Assembly (NCBI RefSeq): GCF_007993935.1
Contig: NZ_VITY01000011.1
Coordinates: forward strand, 248,001-312,000
Direction of reading: 5' to 3'
DNA length: 64,000 bases
DNA from: Bradyrhizobium macuxiense
GTDB lineage: Bacteria; Pseudomonadota; Alphaproteobacteria; Rhizobiales; Xanthobacteraceae
Below the pieces are notes generated by a model. It saw only the letters and a program-made list of their open reading frames with translations. It was not told the origin of the DNA and did no database searches. Made by a program: the position numbers and the translations under genes. Shown here in pieces: positions 26,466 through 35,595 of the stretch. Every line of letters starts with the position of its first letter. Positions within the stretch are counted from its first letter, which is position 1.

Positions 26466-27047
26466 GTGCAGAAGCAACTCGGGGTCGATCGCCCCGACTT
26501 CGGTGTCCTCTTCGCCGACATGATCGTGGGCGAAGACGAGCCCGTTGCGACGGGGCGTGTTCTTCAGCCGAAGATCGAGGCGGAGGTGGCCTTCCATCTC
26601 GATCGCGACGTCGAGGTCGAAACGCCCACGGTGGCCGACGTGGTGCGGGCAGTGGCCTACGCAATGCCCGCCCTTGAGATCGTCGGCAGCCGCATCACCA
26701 ATTGGGATATCGGAATCGTTGATACCGTCGCCGACAACGCGTCGTCGGGCCTCTTCGTTCTGGGAGGTCCAGTCCGGCGGTTGGATGGCTTGGACCTGCG
26801 CGCCCTCCAGATGCAGATGACCCGGAAGGACGAAATCGTCTCGAAGGGGACCGGCGCGGCCTGTCTCGGCAATCCGCTCAACGCGACGGCCTGGCTCGCC
26901 AGTGAGCTTGCCCGCCGCAAGCGGCCGCTGCGCGCCGGCGACGTCGTGCTCTCCGGAGCGCTCGGCCCGATGGTGCCGGTGAACCCGGGCGACGTATTTG
27001 AGGCCAACATCGCAGGTCTTGGCACCGTCTCGGCCCGGTTCACCTAG
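26466..27047 (+). CDS. 2-keto-4-pentenoate hydratase-like protein, N-terminally truncated
   Basis: A 193-residue product from a GTG start, similar to the last three quarters of MhpD-type hydratases (about 260 residues). It begins at QKQLGVDRPDFGVLF, which is internal in the family, and keeps KIEAEVAFHLDRDVEV, MPALEIVGSRITNWDIG, GLFVLGGP and NPLNATAWLASELA. The missing N-terminus carries part of the active site, so activity is doubtful. Upstream bases give VGVGSITS in another frame, hinting at a frameshift. First gene of an apparent ring-cleavage operon, 21 bases before the FAH-family gene. Confidence 0.7.
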   Translation: MQKQLGVDRPDFGVLFADMIVGEDEPVATGRVLQPKIEAEVAFHLDRDVEVETPTVADVVRAVAYAMPALEIVGSRITNWDIGIVDTVADNASSGLFVLGGPVRRLDGLDLRALQMQMTRKDEIVSKGTGAACLGNPLNATAWLASELARRKRPLRAGDVVLSGALGPMVPVNPGDVFEANIAGLGTVSARFT

Positions 27048-27068
27048 ACACACCCAAAGGAACACCGA

Positions 27069-27938
27069 ATGAAGCTCGTCAGATTCGGCAATCCCGGCGC
27101 CGAAAAGCCGGGACTCGTCGACGATCAGGGACGCCTGCGCGACTTGTCGGATGTCATCGCCGACGTCACCCCCGGCAACCTGTCGCGTCCCGTGCTGCAA
27201 AAGATCGCTGCGATCGCTCCATCCACGCTGCCGCTCGTCGCCGGCGAGCCGCGTTTGGGCGTGCCGATCGCAGGCGTCGGAAAGTTTATCGCGATCGGTC
27301 TCAACTATGCCGATCATGCCGCGGAGGCCAACCTTCCGTTACCCTCCGAGCCCATCGTTTTTCAGAAAGCGATCACCTCGCTCAGTGGGCCGAACGACAA
27401 CGTCGTGCTGCCAAAAGGTTCTGAGAAGTCGGACTGGGAGGTCGAACTCGGGATCGTGATCGGCGCCCGAGCTTCCTACGTCGAGCGCGCTGATGCACTA
27501 GCCCATGTCGCAGGCTACTGCGTCGTGAACGACGTCAGCGAGCGCGAGTACCAGATGGAACGCGGCGGCACTTGGGACAAGGGGAAGGGCTGCGACAGCT
27601 TCGGGCCCGTCGGACCGTGGCTGGTGACGACGGACGAGGTTTCCGATCCACAGGCGCTCGACCTCTGGCTCGACGTCAACGGACAGCGCATGCAGGCGGG
27701 TAACACCAAAACGATGATCTTCGACTGCGCGGAGATCGTCAGCTACGTCAGCCGCTTCATGACGCTGATGCCCGGCGATATCATTGCGACCGGGACGCCA
27801 CCGGGCGTGGGCATGGGCAAAAAGCCCGCTGCAATCTACCTCAAGCCGGGCGACGTCATGACGCTTCGCATCGGGGGGCTCGGAACGCAGCGCCAGCACG
27901 TCCGCGAATGGTCTCCCGCTGCGGGGCTGCGAACGTGA
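27069..27938 (+). CDS. Fumarylacetoacetate hydrolase (FAH) family protein
   Basis: A 289-residue FAH-superfamily enzyme. Metal ligands are visible in SDWEVELGIVIG (E-x-E) and VNDVSEREYQ (Asp), with the KGCDSFGPVGPWLVT substrate loop and ATGTPPGVGMGKKP. Members hydrolyse C-C bonds or isomerise and decarboxylate 2-hydroxy-dienoates after aromatic ring cleavage. Length and pattern suit a 2-hydroxyhepta-2,4-diene-dioate isomerase or acylpyruvase type. It overlaps the SDR start by four bases and follows the hydratase-like gene. Confidence 0.88.
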   Translation: MKLVRFGNPGAEKPGLVDDQGRLRDLSDVIADVTPGNLSRPVLQKIAAIAPSTLPLVAGEPRLGVPIAGVGKFIAIGLNYADHAAEANLPLPSEPIVFQKAITSLSGPNDNVVLPKGSEKSDWEVELGIVIGARASYVERADALAHVAGYCVVNDVSEREYQMERGGTWDKGKGCDSFGPVGPWLVTTDEVSDPQALDLWLDVNGQRMQAGNTKTMIFDCAEIVSYVSRFMTLMPGDIIATGTPPGVGMGKKPAAIYLKPGDVMTLRIGGLGTQRQHVREWSPAAGLRT

Positions 27939-28687
27939 CTGTCTACAGCGGAAGGTTCAAGGGACGAACGGCCGTCGTAACCGGCGCGGCGTCCGGCATT
28001 GGCCGCGACGTCGCGCGTCGGTTGGTGGCCGAGGGCGCCCGCGTCTCCATGTGGGACCTGAACGCCTCTGCCCTCGCTACGGCAGCGGCGGAAGCTCGTG
28101 CGACGAACACGCAATCTGTCGACATCACGGCAGAAAACGCTGTCGATGCCGCCATGCGGCAGAGCATCGACGAGTTGGGCGGGCGGCTTGACATTCTGGT
28201 CGCCAGCGCGGGCATCACGGGCCCGAACGGCGCCGTGAAAGATTACGCGGGCGAGGATTGGCGCAAGGTCTTCGACGTCAACGTCCACGGGGCCTTCTAC
28301 TGCAACCGCGCCGCCGTCCGCGCGATGGATAGGGGTGGCTACGGTCGCATTGTCAACGTCGCTTCCGTGGCGGGGAAGGAAGGCAATCCGAACGCGTCGG
28401 CCTATAGCGCTTCGAAGGCGGCGGTGATCGCGCTGACCAAGTCGCTCGGCAAGGAGACCGCAGCGACCGGAATCCGCGTCAACTGTATCACGCCGGCGGC
28501 GATCAAGACGCCTCTGTTCGATCAGATGAAGCCTCAGCACATCGAGTTCATGCTGTCGAAGATTCCGCTCGGGCGGTTCGGCACGATCGAAGAGGCGACT
28601 TCGCTCGTCTGCTGGCTCGCGAGCGAGGAGTGCTCGTTCAGCACGGGCGCGGTATTCGACCTCTCGGGCGGCCGCGCAACGTATTGA
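27935..28687 (+). CDS. Short-chain dehydrogenase/reductase (SDR)
   Basis: A classical SDR of about 250 residues: cofactor site TGAASGIGRDVA, NAG-like LVASAGITGPNG, catalytic Ser in IVNVASVAGKEG, and YSASKAAVIALTK (Tyr-x3-Lys). I prefer the GTG at 27935, which overlaps the preceding TGA (GTGA) and gives VTVYSGRFKGRTAVV; an ATG at 27908 would add nine residues. The acidic residue after beta-2 (WDLNAS) suggests NAD. Its place between FAH and a Zn-type dehydrogenase suggests oxidation or reduction of a ring-cleavage intermediate. Confidence 0.88.
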   Translation: MTVYSGRFKGRTAVVTGAASGIGRDVARRLVAEGARVSMWDLNASALATAAAEARATNTQSVDITAENAVDAAMRQSIDELGGRLDILVASAGITGPNGAVKDYAGEDWRKVFDVNVHGAFYCNRAAVRAMDRGGYGRIVNVASVAGKEGNPNASAYSASKAAVIALTKSLGKETAATGIRVNCITPAAIKTPLFDQMKPQHIEFMLSKIPLGRFGTIEEATSLVCWLASEECSFSTGAVFDLSGGRATY

Positions 28688-28961
28688 GCGACCTCCGACA
28701 TGTTCGCACTGCGAACAGTTGTCATGAAGCCATTGTGACCGGGGACGGGCGCCTGGATAATCGACCCAATCAAAAAGCGCCGAAGAGCGCATGGAGGAAA
28801 CCAATGATCATTAGCACCGAAACAGGTTGACCTGGGACGTCATCGGTTCAGCCGGTGACCAGCTCGAACGTTCGCATCAATAAGCGGCTCACGCGCCAAG
28901 CACTCCGGTTCGGCGTTGGGCTCCGCATTGCGTTTTTGCAACTGCCTCAGGGAGGAATTCT

Positions 28962-30071
28962 ATGACCACTATGAAAGCCGCCCGCCTGCACCAGGTGGGT
29001 ACCAAGTTCTCGATCGACGAAATCGCCGTCCCGAAGCCGCGCCCCAACGACGTCTTGGTCAAGGTCAAGGCGTGCGGGATCATCCCGAACATGAAGAACG
29101 TCATGGCGCACTACGCGGAATGGTTCCCCTTCCTGCCGCTGCCGCCATTGCCTGCCATCTACGGCCTGGATGCCTCGGGAGAGGTGGTCGAGGTGGGCAG
29201 CCAGGTCAAGTCGATCAAGAGCGGCGACCGGGTGTACGTCAATCCCGGCATATCGTGTGGATCCTGCCACGCGTGCCGGTGCGGGCAGCCGATTAATTGC
29301 GACGCCTACACGTTCCTCGGCTACTTCGGCTTCGGTCCGCGTTCGAGCCAGGTCTTCGTTGATTATCCCTCGGCCGGCTTCGCCGAGTACATGACTGCGC
29401 CGGCGTCATCGTTGGTGAAGCTTCCGGAATCGGTGTCGTATGAAGCGGCCGCCCGTCTTGGATATCTCGGGACCGCGTACTCCGCCCTGAGGAAGGCGGG
29501 GGCTCGCGCCGGAACGAGTGTCATCGTCAGTGGCGCTACAGGTACTCTGGGGCTAGGTGCCGTAATTCTCGCATTAGGAATGGGCGTCACCAAAATCTTC
29601 GGTGTCGCGCGCGACAAGAATCTGCTCGGGCGCCTGCGCGCGATCGCGCCGTCCCGGATTGAAGCAATTTCGGCCGGCGATCGTCCGCTGGATGAGTTGG
29701 TGCGCGAGCACACCGACGGCCTGGGGGCCGACATCTTCATCGACGCCGTCGGGCCTGGCGCGCCCAGTTCGACCTCGCTCGTTGGCATCAACGCATTGAG
29801 ACGCGGGGGACGGATGGTCGACATCGGGGGGATGTCCGAGCCGCTTCCGTTGGAGATGTTCAGGCTGATGTGCTTCCAGATCAGCGTCATCGGCTCCTTG
29901 TGGTTCGATGTCGCCGAAGGGCAGGACATGGTCGAGATGGCTGCAGCAGGGACGCTGAATCTCTCGGTCTTCGAACACCAGCGATACCCGCTGCGCGACA
30001 TATCCAAGGCACTTGAAGCGGTCGATCACAGGAACGGCGGCTTCACCAACGTTGTGATCGTCCACGAATAG
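28962..30071 (+). CDS. Zinc-type alcohol dehydrogenase-like protein lacking the catalytic histidine
   Basis: A 369-residue MDR protein. The structural zinc loop is intact (CGSCHACRCGQPINC) and the Rossmann site reads SGATGTLGLGAVILA. The catalytic zinc site is altered: after ACGIIPNMKNV the usual GHE motif is IYGLDASGEV, with Leu where His is expected. That suggests a zinc-independent reductase or a specialised substrate. The start ATG follows GGGAGG at about 28950. It ends 14 bases before the cupin gene. Confidence 0.82.
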   Translation: MTTMKAARLHQVGTKFSIDEIAVPKPRPNDVLVKVKACGIIPNMKNVMAHYAEWFPFLPLPPLPAIYGLDASGEVVEVGSQVKSIKSGDRVYVNPGISCGSCHACRCGQPINCDAYTFLGYFGFGPRSSQVFVDYPSAGFAEYMTAPASSLVKLPESVSYEAAARLGYLGTAYSALRKAGARAGTSVIVSGATGTLGLGAVILALGMGVTKIFGVARDKNLLGRLRAIAPSRIEAISAGDRPLDELVREHTDGLGADIFIDAVGPGAPSSTSLVGINALRRGGRMVDIGGMSEPLPLEMFRLMCFQISVIGSLWFDVAEGQDMVEMAAAGTLNLSVFEHQRYPLRDISKALEAVDHRNGGFTNVVIVHE

Positions 30072-30085
30072 ACGGGAGACAGAAA

Positions 30086-30622
30086 ATGGCGCGTCTGATT
30101 GTTACTGCTCATCGGAACGGAAAGTCTTCCGTCGGACTGGACCAGTCGATTCCCGCGAAGCCGTTCGTATCAGTGCCCGGCTTCGATCCCACACTGATCT
30201 GGGGCACGTTGGCGACTCCATCGGTGCCATGGGATGGGAGCAATGTCGCAGCCGGCGGAAGGACCGTGCTGCCGGACGCTGGGGGGACGAAGCTGATGAA
30301 GGTCACCTTTCCACCCGATTCTGTGATGACGTCGTCTGACTTCGACCCGGCCGCTGCGGGCGCGGAATATATGTCCCGGCTGCCGGGACTTGCGGAGCAA
30401 TTCGAGCCGGAGAGTCCGGGGATGCACACGACCGACACCGTGGACTACGGCATCCTCATGGACGGCGAGATCACGCTCGAACTCGACGATGGAAAGGCCG
30501 TTGCGCTCCAGCCGGGCGACATCGTTGTTCAGAACGGTACGCGCCACGCCTGGCGGAACGGTGGAAGCCGTCCCGCAACACTGATTTTCGTTCTGATCGG
30601 AGCGCGCCGTCGGAATGCTTGA
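30086..30622 (+). CDS. Cupin domain protein
   Basis: A 178-residue protein with a C-terminal cupin (about 90-175): TDTVDYGILMDGEITLELDD, then LQPGDIVVQNGTRHAWRNGG. The second motif has a His (RHAWRN); the first lacks the HxH pair of classical metal cupins, so metal binding is uncertain. GGGAGA lies 11 bases upstream of the ATG. It closes the 26.5-30.6 kb operon, where such cupins often act as isomerases or accessory proteins of aromatic catabolism. Confidence 0.78.
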   Translation: MARLIVTAHRNGKSSVGLDQSIPAKPFVSVPGFDPTLIWGTLATPSVPWDGSNVAAGGRTVLPDAGGTKLMKVTFPPDSVMTSSDFDPAAAGAEYMSRLPGLAEQFEPESPGMHTTDTVDYGILMDGEITLELDDGKAVALQPGDIVVQNGTRHAWRNGGSRPATLIFVLIGARRRNA

Positions 30623-30953
30623 GGTGCCGAGTAGCGCCAGACCGTGAGGCGCGGCCGCTGGGGTTCCCAGCCGGACCTTCTTAGAAAGGTCCAGAGCCGA
30701 AAATAGGCGGACGGCCGCGCCCGCCTTGTTTCTGCTGGCGGGCGCCTTCGAGAGCACCTATAGGCTGGAAACGTACCTAAACTCTTTGTCCATCCCCGTA
30801 AAACATTGAAATCGCAGAAAATGCGATCGCCCGCCGTGCGCGCCATAAACCCACAATATAGCTGCGCCAGCTTGGCGAAGAGGGAGCACGCCCGCGGAAA
30901 AGATCGCGCGATTCATCTGTCGCCAAGCACTCCGATCCGCGCGAGGTAGTCGC
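30623..30953 (+). other. Convergent intergenic region
   Basis: 331 bases between the cupin gene and the minus-strand StyA-like gene. It holds the hairpin at 30672-30691 and nothing else recognisable. Confidence 0.5.
30672..30691. terminator. Candidate hairpin terminator between convergent genes
   Basis: Perfect 7-bp stem GGACCTT / AAGGTCC with a six-base loop, 50 bases after the cupin stop. No T-run follows, so it may be a weak or Rho-assisted terminator. Confidence 0.35.
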
Positions 30954-32324
30954 TCATGTCGAGACAAGCGAACGATCGCCGGCCTTAGCTTGCGCAAATT
31001 GCTTTGGTGCCTTGAATCTCGCCAGGACAGTCTCGGCCGTCTCACCCGCTAGATCCGAAATGAACTTCCCTATCTGTTCTCGAGTTTGGATTCCAAGCAG
31101 TGGCCGTGGCTCTGAGAGAAAATCGAAGAACGCGCTTCCAATCTTTGCGTTGACTGCGGCGGCAGGGAACAGCAGTTCGGCATGCGCAGCATATTTCTCG
31201 TCACCCAGGAACAGTCGGGTCACTTCCGTTGCGGCCTCGGCGCGATGGTCCCAGTGCGTATTGAATTGATCCCACAGCCACTCGTAGGTGATCTTGCCCT
31301 TGTGCTCCCTGAGCGCCCTAATCAGCAGTACGGATTGAATCACCGCATTTTGCGCTCCTTGACCGCCGATCGGATCAAAGGAAACTGCGGCATCGCCGAT
31401 CGCGGCAACAGGGTGTCCATTTTTCGTCCGGGCAACAGCACGCCGAACGGTCGGGGTGACTGCGCCGAGAAACCACGAGTGCGGGTCCTCATGCAGGGGT
31501 TCGAGCTGCGCGACCAACGCCAGGTCTTCCGGGAAGTATGTCGCAAATAGCTTTACCACGGCGTCGCGCGCGCTCTGGGTATCGGTCGCGGATTTGAACA
31601 AGTCGACCCACGGGCTGCCGGGCTTGGCGAAGCCGATGAAGGCCCGTGTGGCACCGGCATCCTTGTGCAGATAGGGGCCGAAAAAGGTCTCACCGAAATC
31701 AGCGTGGATGGTGAACCAGTTGTGCCTGGCGCCGTCCGAACTGCGATAGGCGAACTGATGATCGGCGCGATTGAGTCCCTTGAAGGTTGCGAGCAGCAGC
31801 TGCCGCTGCGGCTTCGCGTAGACAGTGCGATCGGGGTCAGCCGGGAACAGCAAGGACAAACCGCCCTTGCCCGTCGCGACCAGCGTGAGATCGACCTGCG
31901 CGGCAATTGCGTCCAGATCGTCCGGCGTAACGGTACGCACGACGAATTGGCCCCCTCGCGCCAAGAAACGACCCAACCGATCGTCGGCTCGCAACCGCGT
32001 ATCGACCGCCTGAGCTCGGTAGTTGAACGGGCGGTCGAACTCCAAGACCGGCGTTCGGGTTTCTCCGCTGCCGGAGAAGATCCGAACGCTCATCCCGGTG
32101 CTGGTTCCGACATCGTAGAGGTTCTCAATAATCTCCGCATCGTATTCGAGGGAGTTGCCGAAGTAGACGGCAGTCCCCGTCGGGGGCATATCGTCGCGCA
32201 ACGATGCGCGGTCTCGATCGCTGTAGATGGTGACGTCAAATCCCGCGTTGACGAGGCCGAGCCCGGCCGTGGTCCCCGCGAGACCCGCTCCCACGATGGC
32301 GGCTTTCCGTTTGGTGTTTGGCAC
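30954..32324 (-). CDS. Styrene/indole monooxygenase-like flavoprotein (StyA type)
   Basis: A 456-residue FAD monooxygenase. It has an N-terminal dinucleotide fold AIVGAGLAGTTAGLGLVNAG, then DMPPTGTAVYFGNSLEYD and YRAQAVDTRLRADDRLGRF. The late FAD loop is AIGDAAVSFDPIGGQGAQNA (about 300-320). The StyA_MO family uses FADH2 supplied by a separate reductase (StyB), not seen nearby. It lies 105 bases downstream of the SfnB-like gene on the same strand, so both may act on one organosulfur or aromatic substrate. Its ring substrate cannot be read. Confidence 0.8.
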   Translation of the reverse strand: MPNTKRKAAIVGAGLAGTTAGLGLVNAGFDVTIYSDRDRASLRDDMPPTGTAVYFGNSLEYDAEIIENLYDVGTSTGMSVRIFSGSGETRTPVLEFDRPFNYRAQAVDTRLRADDRLGRFLARGGQFVVRTVTPDDLDAIAAQVDLTLVATGKGGLSLLFPADPDRTVYAKPQRQLLLATFKGLNRADHQFAYRSSDGARHNWFTIHADFGETFFGPYLHKDAGATRAFIGFAKPGSPWVDLFKSATDTQSARDAVVKLFATYFPEDLALVAQLEPLHEDPHSWFLGAVTPTVRRAVARTKNGHPVAAIGDAAVSFDPIGGQGAQNAVIQSVLLIRALREHKGKITYEWLWDQFNTHWDHRAEAATEVTRLFLGDEKYAAHAELLFPAAAVNAKIGSAFFDFLSEPRPLLGIQTREQIGKFISDLAGETAETVLARFKAPKQFAQAKAGDRSLVST

Positions 32325-32429
32325 GTGGCTCTCCGGAGGAAAGAATTGCTATGCTCAGAAGCGAGACCCTAAGTCGCGCGCGGCTCACGCACGCATCTCA
32401 CCGCGTAAAGTCGTAGAGAGCGCGATCTA

Positions 32430-33653
32430 TTAGCCGATGTGTTGCCCAGCCCGACGGACGCCGGCACTCCAGGCATATGGCAGGGTCTCGCCATTCAACT
32501 CATGCGCGCCGATGGCGCGAAGCTTGAAGATCGCGGGATTGTGGGAGGCGATGGTGCGCGCATTGCGCCAGTGCCGATCGATCGCGAGCTTCTCGGAACT
32601 GAGAGAGGCTCCGCCGACCTCGAAAAGTGCAGTCACAGCGTCGAGAACCAGCTTGATGACGACCACCTGTGCCTCGGCTGCCGCGAGCTCCGAGGCGTCG
32701 AGCTGCTGAGGGTCTTGGTGGCGACCGTCAAGAGTCCGCGCGAGCTCGTCGACCGCGGCGAGGACCGTCGCTCGTGCGCCGAATGCCGCGCTGAAAAGCT
32801 GCCCGATGACCTGCTGCACAAGGGGATCATTCCGTGGCAGGTCAGCGACAGCGTGAGAAAAGGTGCGAGTTCGCGCCTTGATCCATTCGGTCGTATCGAT
32901 GGCGGCGCGTTTTGCGATTCCTGCGAGGGTCGCGAGCAGGATCAACTGAACATGAGCGGTTCCGAAGACGCGGCCTTCCGTTCCATAGCCCGGGCCGACA
33001 ATGCGGTCCGGAAGGACCGTTACATCCTTGAATTCGGCCGTGCCGCTCGCTGTTAGTCTCTGCCCGAAGCCATCCCAGTCGTCTTGAACGTCGACGCCAG
33101 GCTGGCTGGTGTCGACAAGAACTGTAACTCGCTTGCCGTCGTGATCGGCCGCCACGATTAGATGATCTGCATAGAGGGTGCCAGTCGTATAATACTTTGT
33201 GCCATTGAGCCGCAGCGCGGTTCCCTCCGACGTCACGGCGGTCCGGTAGCGATCGACTGCGCCAACGCCGGGTTCAGTCACTGCGACGCCGAACAGCGCG
33301 CCGTTGGCGATGGCTTTGAGCCACCGCGCCTTGACCGTCTCATCCTTGTTCAGCCGCAAGTCCTCGACCAGGTTGAAGTGAGCCCTCAAGGCCTGGGGCA
33401 GGTTGGAATCGGCGACCGCAAGCCCGATGAGGAGGTCGAAGGTCTGACGGGGCGTTGCGCCGAGACCGCCAAACTCGAGCGGTACGCGGAGGGCGCCGAA
33501 GCCTGCGTCCTTCAGTAGTTGGATTTCGTCGAACGGAAGCGTGCGGCTTCGTTCGCGCGCCACCGCACCTGCCGCGATCTTCTCGAAGATTGGAGCGAAT
33601 CGCGTTTGCAGTTCGTCATCGCTTTTGGTGGGACTCGCAACGTGAATGGTCAT
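32430..33653 (-). CDS. SfnB/DszC-like acyl-CoA-dehydrogenase-fold monooxygenase
   Basis: A 407-residue flavoprotein from the ATG at 33653 (MTIHVASPTKSDDELQ); in-frame ATGs at 33671 and further upstream are possible. Domain order is that of acyl-CoA dehydrogenases: DAGFGALRVPLEFGGLGATP, FGVAVTEPGVGAVDRY, GTKYYTTGTLYADHLIV, and a helical C-terminus ending in ASLSSEKLAIDRHWRNARTI. SfnB/SfnC/DszC members are FMN-dependent enzymes of sulfone and sulfide use, not acyl-CoA oxidation. Placement opposite the DszA-like gene and near SfnG supports a sulfur-acquisition role. Confidence 0.8.
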   Translation of the reverse strand: MTIHVASPTKSDDELQTRFAPIFEKIAAGAVARERSRTLPFDEIQLLKDAGFGALRVPLEFGGLGATPRQTFDLLIGLAVADSNLPQALRAHFNLVEDLRLNKDETVKARWLKAIANGALFGVAVTEPGVGAVDRYRTAVTSEGTALRLNGTKYYTTGTLYADHLIVAADHDGKRVTVLVDTSQPGVDVQDDWDGFGQRLTASGTAEFKDVTVLPDRIVGPGYGTEGRVFGTAHVQLILLATLAGIAKRAAIDTTEWIKARTRTFSHAVADLPRNDPLVQQVIGQLFSAAFGARATVLAAVDELARTLDGRHQDPQQLDASELAAAEAQVVVIKLVLDAVTALFEVGGASLSSEKLAIDRHWRNARTIASHNPAIFKLRAIGAHELNGETLPYAWSAGVRRAGQHIG

Positions 33654-34167
33654 GGTGCCGCTTTCGTTCATCTTGAGATCAATGCTGTCGCCTCGAAGCA
33701 TAGTCGGCTCTCCGCTGAGGGCCAGACTGTATTTCCGCAGGATCGAAGACGAACGTTCGGAGCGGCGCGTCGTACGAAGAAAATTTCTGCCGCGCATTAT
33801 GATGTCTGACTGGGTAGTGGCATCACGAACTCTCCGTTGAAGAGCAGCCGAGATGAACGCGAGGAGAGTCAATTCGAAAGGAGTATTCTCCGAAACAAGC
33901 CTGGATGCGGCGGATCGCATCGAGATTCGATCGTATCGAAGCGAGTTGTTGTCGTGATGTTCGTCGAGCGCGCTGCATGATGGCGTTCGTTGATGATAAA
34001 TACGAGCGCGACGAGAGAAAGTTTCTCACCTCGCGAAGCGACGCAGCGAAAGATGCGCATCGAAAAACGCCGATAAACGCGATGGACCATCGATCGCCCG
34101 TTGTGGCGAGATGGCTGCGTCGAGGATGCAGGAGCGTCGCAATGCGCGATGCAACGGAGAGACGTGA
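33654..34167 (+). other. Divergent promoter region of the organosulfur locus
   Basis: 514 bases between the SfnB-like gene (left) and the DszA-like gene (right). Open frames exist on both strands but look non-coding. I found no clear -24/-12 (sigma-54) element by eye. Confidence 0.45.
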
Positions 34168-35589
34168 ATGGCGCGACAGATTCGGTTCAACGCGTTCGAC
34201 ATGAATTGTGTCGGCCATCAGTCCCCGGGTGTCTGGGCACACCCGCGGGATCGCTCCTATAAGTACAAGGACCTCGACTATTGGCAGGATCTCGGGCGAA
34301 CGCTGGAACGCGGGGTTTTCGACGGCATCTTCATCGCCGATGTCATCGGCTATTATGACGTTTACAAGAATTCTCTGTTCCATGCGCTGGAGCAAGCAGC
34401 GCAAATCCCCGTCAACGATCCCTTGCAGCTGGTGGCGCCGATCGCTCTCGCTACCGAGCATCTCGGCATCGGCATCACCGCATCGACCTCATTCGAGCAT
34501 CCGTACAGCTTCGCCCGCAGGCTCTCCACCGCGGATCACCACAGCAAGGGGCGCGTCGGCTGGAACATCGTGACTTCGTATCTGGAGAGCGGGGCGAAGA
34601 ATATCGGTCAGGGCGGGTTGCGCCGCCACGACAATCGATACGAGGTGGCAACTGAATATGTCGAGGTCCTCTATAAGTTGCTCGAGGGAAGCTGGGAGGA
34701 GGGGGCTGTCTTGCGCGACGCCGGGAAGCGGATCTTTACTGACCCGTCGAAAGTTCATGAAATCGGGCACAAGGGAAAATACTTCGACGTACCGGGCTAT
34801 CACCTCTGCGAGCCGTCGCCGCAGCGGACGCCGCTGCTCTACCAGGCGGGTGCGTCGGGCCCGGGCAAGACCTTCGCGGCTCAGCACGCGGAATGTGTGT
34901 TTGTCGCCGCCCCGATCAAGCAGGTCCTGAAATCCTACGTCGCCGAGGTGCGGCGGCAGGCGGCTGAAGCCGGCCGCGATCCACGCAAGATTTTGATCTA
35001 CAACCTGGTCACGGTGATTGTCGACGAAACCGACGCGAAGGCGGAAGCGAAGTTCAGGGAATACCAGCAATATGCTTCCTATGACGGCGCGCTGGTGTTC
35101 ATGTCGGGCTGGAGCGGCATCGATTTCGGGCAATATGCGCCGACTGATCTGGTCAAGAAGGTCGAGACCAACGCGATCGTGTCCGTTGTTGATCATCTCG
35201 CCAGCGGCAGCAAGTCCTGGACCATCGAGGAACTGGCGCGCTGGGGCGGCATTGGCGGCCTCGGTCCGGTGTTTGTCGGCTCGCCGTCGACGATTGCCGA
35301 CATCCTGCAGGACTGGGTGGAGGACACAGACGTCGACGGCTTCAACCTCGCCTATGCGGTGACGCCGGAGACCTTCGAGGACGTGGTCAATCTGCTGGTG
35401 CCGGAGCTGCAGAAGCGCGGCGTCTATCCGACGGGCTATCGTCCGGGGACGCTGCGCGAGAAGCTGTTCGGCGAGGGACCATATCTGCCGTCGAGCCATC
35501 CTGCCGCGGCCTATCGTGACATCGAGGCGGTCAAGCGGAGCGCCGCCCAGGCGGCCGGTGTGGCCGGGCGACAGCCGGTCGAGGCCTGA
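34168..35589 (+). CDS. DszA/NtaA/SnaA-family FMNH2-dependent monooxygenase
   Basis: A 473-residue bacterial-luciferase-like (LLM) enzyme. Opening IRFNAFDMNCVGHQSPGVW; then TLERGVFDGIFIADVIG; EHLGIGITASTSFEHPYSFA; GRVGWNIVTSYLESGAKNIG; LLYQAGASGPGKTFAAQHAE; and KIFTDP-type block RIFTDPSKVHEIGHKGKYF. These steps follow DszA (dibenzothiophene sulfone monooxygenase) and NtaA. The reduced flavin must come from another protein. It ends six bases before the first ABC gene, so oxygenase and importer are one operon. Confidence 0.86.
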   Translation: MARQIRFNAFDMNCVGHQSPGVWAHPRDRSYKYKDLDYWQDLGRTLERGVFDGIFIADVIGYYDVYKNSLFHALEQAAQIPVNDPLQLVAPIALATEHLGIGITASTSFEHPYSFARRLSTADHHSKGRVGWNIVTSYLESGAKNIGQGGLRRHDNRYEVATEYVEVLYKLLEGSWEEGAVLRDAGKRIFTDPSKVHEIGHKGKYFDVPGYHLCEPSPQRTPLLYQAGASGPGKTFAAQHAECVFVAAPIKQVLKSYVAEVRRQAAEAGRDPRKILIYNLVTVIVDETDAKAEAKFREYQQYASYDGALVFMSGWSGIDFGQYAPTDLVKKVETNAIVSVVDHLASGSKSWTIEELARWGGIGGLGPVFVGSPSTIADILQDWVEDTDVDGFNLAYAVTPETFEDVVNLLVPELQKRGVYPTGYRPGTLREKLFGEGPYLPSSHPAAAYRDIEAVKRSAAQAAGVAGRQPVEA

Positions 35590-35595
35590 GGCGCG

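Noticed and set aside
33654..34167. sigma-54 promoter for the organosulfur genes (SfnR-type control)
   Set aside because: No TGGCAC-N5-TTGC match was found in the divergent region.
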